The notes under the pieces are model-generated. The model was not told the origin of the DNA, made no database searches, and saw only the letters and a program-made list of their open reading frames with translations. From Bifidobacterium longum subsp. infantis ATCC 15697 = JCM 1222 = DSM 20088 (GTDB lineage Bacteria; Actinomycetota; Actinomycetes; Actinomycetales; Bifidobacteriaceae): DNA of 64,000 nucleotides. This document shows positions 60,098 through 64,000 of the stretch, in pieces; the first letter of the stretch is position 1; each line of letters opens with the position of its first letter. The stretch covers positions 1,426,001 through 1,490,000 of the forward strand of contig NC_017219.1 in NCBI RefSeq assembly GCF_000269965.1. Direction: 5' to 3'. The position numbers and the translations under genes are program-made.

Positions 60098-61130
60098 GCA
60101 GCAGAAAACTCGTCAGCGTACAGGAAATCACCAACATCGAACCCATCGAGGGAGCCGATCGCATCGAAGTCGCCCGCGTATTGGGCTGGCGTGTGGTCGT
60201 CGGCAAGGACATGGGATTGAAACCGGGGGACAGGGTCGCCTATTTCGAGACCGACAGTCTCCTGCCAGCCTATGACCCGCGTTACAAGTCGTTCCAGGCT
60301 CGCGGTCAGAAGACCATGATGGTCGGAGCCAAGGAAATCACCGGCCATGTGCTGCGCACCATGAAACTGCGCGGAGTCTACTCGCAGGGCCTCATCATGC
60401 GTTTGGATGAACTCGGATTCCGGTATACGCCGGCAGTCGGCACGGACATCACCGATAAGACGAATGTGCTCAAATACGAGGAGCCCCTACCGATGGGCGG
60501 TGCTCAGATCGGCCGGTTCGACGCCCCCTGCTCCAAGTCGGATGCGCCACGTTTGCAGACGCTCACCGACTACTGGGATGAAATCAAGACATTGAAGGCT
60601 ACGCCGACCGTGAAAGTCGATGGCACCAGCACCACGCTCAGCATGGACGAACGCGGACATGTCCACGTGTATTCGCGCAACTGGGAGCTCGACCCCATGT
60701 CCGCGAACATGCGGCTCGCCAAACGATTCCAGTTGGACAAGATGCTCTGGCCGGGCATGGCCGTCCAATTCGAACTGTGCGGGCCCGGCATCCAATCCAA
60801 CCGGTTGAAACTGCCGGCCCAACGCCCGTTCATCTTCGCCGTATGGAAAAACCATCGCAAGATCGACCGCGACCAATGGCCGACGGGAATGCCGAATCTT
60901 GCCGTACCTCAACTCGATGAACACGAGTGGGCATTGACGGGAGCGTGGACGACATGATCGCCAAGGTCGACGGGTTGCGCGGCAACGTCACCAAAGACCG
61001 TCTGGACGAGGGCATCGTCTGGCATCTGCACGAAGACCAGCGACTGTCCGAGGGATTGGCGAACGAGCTGGGAGCCAACCGGTGCTTCAAGATCATCAAC
61101 AACAAGTACCTGACGAAGAACGGACTATGA
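60094..61130 (+). pseudogene. DRB0094-type RNA ligase, frameshifted near its 3' end
   Basis: An N-terminal OB-like domain (NIEPIEGADRIEVARVLGW, KPGDRVAYFETDS) precedes the nucleotidyltransferase motif KVDGTS, whose Lys174 should be adenylylated; FELCGPGIQSN and FIFAVW follow. The family seals nicked RNA. The frame ends at 60957, but the family's C-terminal part continues in another frame (IDGSVDDMIAKVDGLRG ... RCFKIINNKYL) to 61130, so one base is inserted or lost near 60925-60932. Without its end the enzyme may be inactive, unless frameshifting or a sequencing error explains it. Confidence 0.75.
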
Positions 61131-61270
61131 GCATGCCATACCCATCTTTCCCGCTCGTCTCCGCCCCCGCCTCATATCTGCCCGTGCCGGTCGATCTGGT
61201 CAGTCGGCTCGCCGCATTCACTTTGACTCACCCGAACGAGCCGGATGGCATCACGACTCGAAAATCCTGA
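61127..61270 (+). CDS. Small hypothetical protein, 47 aa
   Basis: MSMPYPSFPLVSAPASYLPV; ATGA overlap with the ligase frame. No motif. Confidence 0.45.
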   Translation: MSMPYPSFPLVSAPASYLPVPVDLVSRLAAFTLTHPNEPDGITTRKS

Positions 61271-61281
61271 AAGGAGCGATA

Positions 61282-62097
61282 ATGGCCGAAACTGACCGCA
61301 TCGCCCGATTGGAGACCGCATTCACCGGACGCAACGCATGGAACACCGGATGGCAATGGGCCGATAGTTATGGTGATCTGATCTACAATCACCCGGACGG
61401 TTCCAAACGTGAACTGGGTTCCTGTTATGACCGGGACAAGCTGATCGCGTTCTCGAATACGCTCGACGGCTCACATGGAAACCTGCTGAAGCACATGCGC
61501 GACAAGAACCCGCTCAGGTCGAACGACCCGATGGCGGATATCATGATCGGCATCCTGCGCCAGACCAGCCCGGAACTGCTGCGCCGACTGTCCGATGACC
61601 CGCAGGGATTCCGAGACCTGTGGTCATTTGTCTGGCAGCGGGCGAAGGAGCCTCCCGAACCGGCATATCTGCTGCTCGACGGGAAAGACGTGAACGAGTG
61701 CAGGAAGGCGGCGCTGAAAACCATCAACCGGTACCGTTCGTTCTACCGGAGCCTCGACGCCGAACTGGATAGGCTCACCGATGGCGGATACGGATGCATG
61801 ATCATGTATGAGACCGCCATCCAGGCCGAAATCAGGTTGAAAAGGTACTCATGGGACGAGCGGGGACGCTGGTGCATGAATCCGATGATGACACTCTCCG
61901 GCAATCTGGAGATTCTGCTGGAACCTGATTCGACCGACTGGCGTCACAAGACACCGCACGTGCATGGGACCATCAGCACCGGTTTCGCCTACCGTCCGAA
62001 CGACGGCCACCAGTGGGATGAGCCAAAACATCATGCGACGCCTGAACGTCTGGCCGGCGCGATCATCCGACAGTTGAAGGGCAAGGGCTTGCTGTGA
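61282..62097 (+). CDS. Hypothetical protein, 271 aa
   Basis: MAETDRIARLETAFTGRNAWN; soluble, Trp-rich start, not recognised. GAAAGGAGCG lies before the ATG. GTGA coupling links it to the HAD phosphatase. Confidence 0.7.
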   Translation: MAETDRIARLETAFTGRNAWNTGWQWADSYGDLIYNHPDGSKRELGSCYDRDKLIAFSNTLDGSHGNLLKHMRDKNPLRSNDPMADIMIGILRQTSPELLRRLSDDPQGFRDLWSFVWQRAKEPPEPAYLLLDGKDVNECRKAALKTINRYRSFYRSLDAELDRLTDGGYGCMIMYETAIQAEIRLKRYSWDERGRWCMNPMMTLSGNLEILLEPDSTDWRHKTPHVHGTISTGFAYRPNDGHQWDEPKHHATPERLAGAIIRQLKGKGLL

Positions 62098-62645
62098 AAA
62101 CCGTTTGCATCGATATCGACAACACGATCGCCGACTACACGAACGGTCTGCGCGACTACATCCGCGAATGCGGACATGGCGAGGACGAATGCCCGTGCCC
62201 GGAGCCGACGGCCTACGATTTCACGCTGGCCGGCGGATGGCCGTTCAGCGGGGATCCAAAGGCGTTCACGTGGTGGCATACGCGCGCCGTCGCCGACGGC
62301 TTGTACTCCAGAGAAGAACCGTATGCGGGAGCCGCCGAAGCCCTGGACCAGCTGCACGATGCGGGCTGGAACGTCATCATGGCGACCGGCCGCGCGGACG
62401 ACTGGCGGGGCGAAAGCCAACGCTGGCTTCATAGGAACGGCTTCCGCTTCGACGGCTACTATAACGGCGACAAGACGATCCTCACGCCGGACGTGCTCAT
62501 CGACGACCAGCCTGCCACGTTGGAAGCGATGGCCGCGAAGGGCATCACCGTGCTCCACCCGGATCATGCGTATTGCAAGACCGCGCCGGGCCGCACGTTC
62601 CGCCGTTGGGCCGCCGTGCCCCTGATCCTGGGAGGCGCGCGATGA
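62094..62645 (+). CDS. HAD-superfamily phosphatase, nucleotidase-like, 183 aa
   Basis: Motif I is CIDIDNTIADYT (Asp7 nucleophile, Asp9), motif II is VIMATGR and motif III is DVLIDDQPATLEA. The layout resembles 5'(3')-nucleotidases and polynucleotide 3'-phosphatases. A small cap is inserted after motif I (GHGEDECPCPEP). It lies two genes after the RNA ligase. Confidence 0.8.
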   Translation: MKTVCIDIDNTIADYTNGLRDYIRECGHGEDECPCPEPTAYDFTLAGGWPFSGDPKAFTWWHTRAVADGLYSREEPYAGAAEALDQLHDAGWNVIMATGRADDWRGESQRWLHRNGFRFDGYYNGDKTILTPDVLIDDQPATLEAMAAKGITVLHPDHAYCKTAPGRTFRRWAAVPLILGGAR

Positions 62646-62884
62646 AGCCGGAAATCGAAGTCGAACGCCGCGCCGGCATGATCACGGGCGCCTCATGCGG
62701 GCATACGAGCCTCACCTGGCTGCCGTCCGCCGGCCGACACGGCGTCCGCACGTGGGTGCTGTCCACCGCCGACGGCGGCACGATCCGCCGAATCCGGTTG
62801 AGTCCCGGCGAAATCGGCTGTCTGGCGAGCATTCTCCAAACGATCGCGAATGAGGGAGGCCGCGATGACGAACCCGTTGGATGA
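62642..62884 (+). CDS. Small hypothetical protein, 80 aa
   Basis: MKPEIEVERRAGMITGASCGHT; a compact beta-rich protein. ATGA overlap with the phosphatase gene. Unknown function. Confidence 0.6.
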   Translation: MKPEIEVERRAGMITGASCGHTSLTWLPSAGRHGVRTWVLSTADGGTIRRIRLSPGEIGCLASILQTIANEGGRDDEPVG

Positions 62885-63008
62885 GAGCGCCGTGCCCCTG
62901 ATCCTGGACGAACCCAAACACGGGAAGGGCAGGGGGATATCGATGACGATCCGCTTCACATACGCTCTTCATGTCGGAACCGGTCTCATAACGGAAGGAC
63001 TGAATTGA
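62865..63008 (+). CDS. Small hypothetical protein, 47 aa
   Basis: MTNPLDESAVPLILDEPKHG; starts inside the previous gene and ends overlapping the TTG of the FemAB-like gene. Probably part of the same coupled operon. Confidence 0.45.
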   Translation: MTNPLDESAVPLILDEPKHGKGRGISMTIRFTYALHVGTGLITEGLN

Positions 63009-64000
63009 TTTACGACGTTACACCCATCACCTTCAACCAACTGGATCTGCTGTCGGCCGGACACCCGCAGGGCGGGTTCCAGCAGACCGGGCACATGGCG
63101 CATCTCGCCGCCACGGACGTGGCAGCCACGGATCTGATCGGCGTGACCCGCAACGGCGTTCTATCGGCCGGCTGCCTGATCGCGTGGACGCGGGGCCGGC
63201 TTGGCCTGGAAGGCAGCATCTGGCTCGGACCGTTGTGCGCGCTCGATGATCCGAAACTCCTCGAACACATGACCCGGGGTATCCGTCTCGCCGCACGCCG
63301 CCGTCATGCCGTGTCCGTCACATGCTGGCCGAACATCGAATACCAAAGGCATGACGCTGTCGGGAACCCGATCGGTGTCCCCGACACGACGATCCTCGAC
63401 GCCTACCGGTCATGCAGCTGGAGGCATCAGGGATTCGACACCGGATACGGGAAAGTCATCAACCGTTGGAATTGGATCAGAACCTTCGACGGCATCAAGG
63501 ATGAGCGGACGCTGCTCGCCTCATACAAGCCGCGCACCCGGTGGAGCGTGAACCGGGCGAGAACATCAGGCGTGCGAGTACGCGAACTCGGTGCGGATGA
63601 GCTTGGCACGTTCGTGAACATCGAACGGAAGACCGCAGGACGACGCGGCTTCACGGCCCGCGACGAAGACTACTATCGCCGGTTCAAGGAGACATTCGGA
63701 AGCCGAGCCCATTTCCTGCTCGCCGAAATCCATGCCGACGAGCTTCTGACCGGCCTGACCGCCGAACATGACAGGCTCGCCGATCGGCTGGATTCGCTGA
63801 GAACCAAATACGAAGCGCATGCCACGAACCGGCTCAAACGCCAGATTGACGATACAACCCACAACCTGACCGCCCTGGAACGCCGCCTCGACGAGGCGCG
63901 CGCCTTGACCGCACATGGCAGCGTGATCCCAGCCGCCTGCGCCCTGTTCGTGGAACACCGGCGTGAAACCGTGTACCTGACAGCCGGCGCTCTCCCCGAA
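63005..64000 (+). CDS. FemAB/MurM-like aminoacyl-tRNA-dependent peptidoglycan transferase, 3' end outside window
   Basis: From TTG 63005 the frame is open to the right edge (332 codons). FxQTGHMAHLAA, LASYKPRTRWSVNRARTSG and FVNIERKTAGRRGF follow the FemAB pattern, then a helical coiled-coil insert (LRTKYEAHATNRLKRQIDD) typical of the family, then ALFVEHRRETVYLTAGALPE. These enzymes add amino acids from aminoacyl-tRNA to the peptidoglycan cross-bridge. In a plasmid it might change the wall, e.g. for surface-protein anchoring or lysin resistance. The start overlaps the preceding stop (TTGA). Confidence 0.82.
   Translation, partial: MIYDVTPITFNQLDLLSAGHPQGGFQQTGHMAHLAATDVAATDLIGVTRNGVLSAGCLIAWTRGRLGLEGSIWLGPLCALDDPKLLEHMTRGIRLAARRRHAVSVTCWPNIEYQRHDAVGNPIGVPDTTILDAYRSCSWRHQGFDTGYGKVINRWNWIRTFDGIKDERTLLASYKPRTRWSVNRARTSGVRVRELGADELGTFVNIERKTAGRRGFTARDEDYYRRFKETFGSRAHFLLAEIHADELLTGLTAEHDRLADRLDSLRTKYEAHATNRLKRQIDDTTHNLTALERRLDEARALTAHGSVIPAACALFVEHRRETVYLTAGALPE

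Overview
The window looks like part of a large conjugative plasmid (or related integrative element) of a high-G+C Gram-positive bacterium, most likely Bifidobacterium or a close relative. The signs are a WhiB-family regulator, a class E sortase paired with LAxTG-type surface anchors, GAAAGGA-type ribosome sites and a backbone rich in G/C at third codon positions. I see no phage structural genes and no complete transposon. Assignment to a named plasmid is inference.

Layout. 0-9 kb: transfer genes on both strands, comprising a VirB4/TraC-like ATPase split by a 545-residue class 3 intein, an acidic membrane protein, a lipoprotein, a lysozyme/CHAP cell-wall hydrolase and a DUF2637-like membrane protein. 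8-14 kb: a DnaN-like sliding clamp, a coupling-protein-like ATPase, a ParA-like ATPase with a coupled partner, and a strand-asymmetric T-rich intergenic region. 14-22 kb: a PD-(D/E)XK nuclease operon and an FtsK/TcpA-like membrane ATPase. 22-33 kb: two giant secreted proteins, a SEC10/PgrA-type surface-exclusion candidate and a 2194-residue pilin-like adhesin. 33-36.5 kb: a replication protein with helicase first and primase-polymerase last, next to a 305-bp element with twelve ATGCAT motifs (probable origin). A second copy of this element lies at 59.3 kb.

36.5-42.4 kb is an RNA island: a tmRNA gene with its own proteolysis tag, 20 tRNA genes (one degenerate), and about 500 bp of structured, apparently untranslated sequence ending in a tRNA-like half, closed by a strong terminator. 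It is followed directly by secE, a small membrane gene and secG. 42-64 kb is a rightward train of small, often overlapping genes: WhiB, Lar-like zinc proteins, sortase E, a metallophosphoesterase, an RNA ligase, a HAD phosphatase and, running off the edge, a FemAB-type aminoacyl-tRNA-dependent transferase. Several of these small genes are frameshifted or carry internal stops.

A compact motif, GRCGCATA followed by 8-10 nt and then ATG, precedes many genes on both strands with no ribosome site between. It also precedes the tmRNA and tRNA blocks, so it looks like an element-wide promoter that often makes leaderless mRNA. Taken together, the element carries transfer, replication and partition genes plus its own translation and secretion accessories (tmRNA, tRNAs, RNA ligase, SecE, SecG, SrtE).
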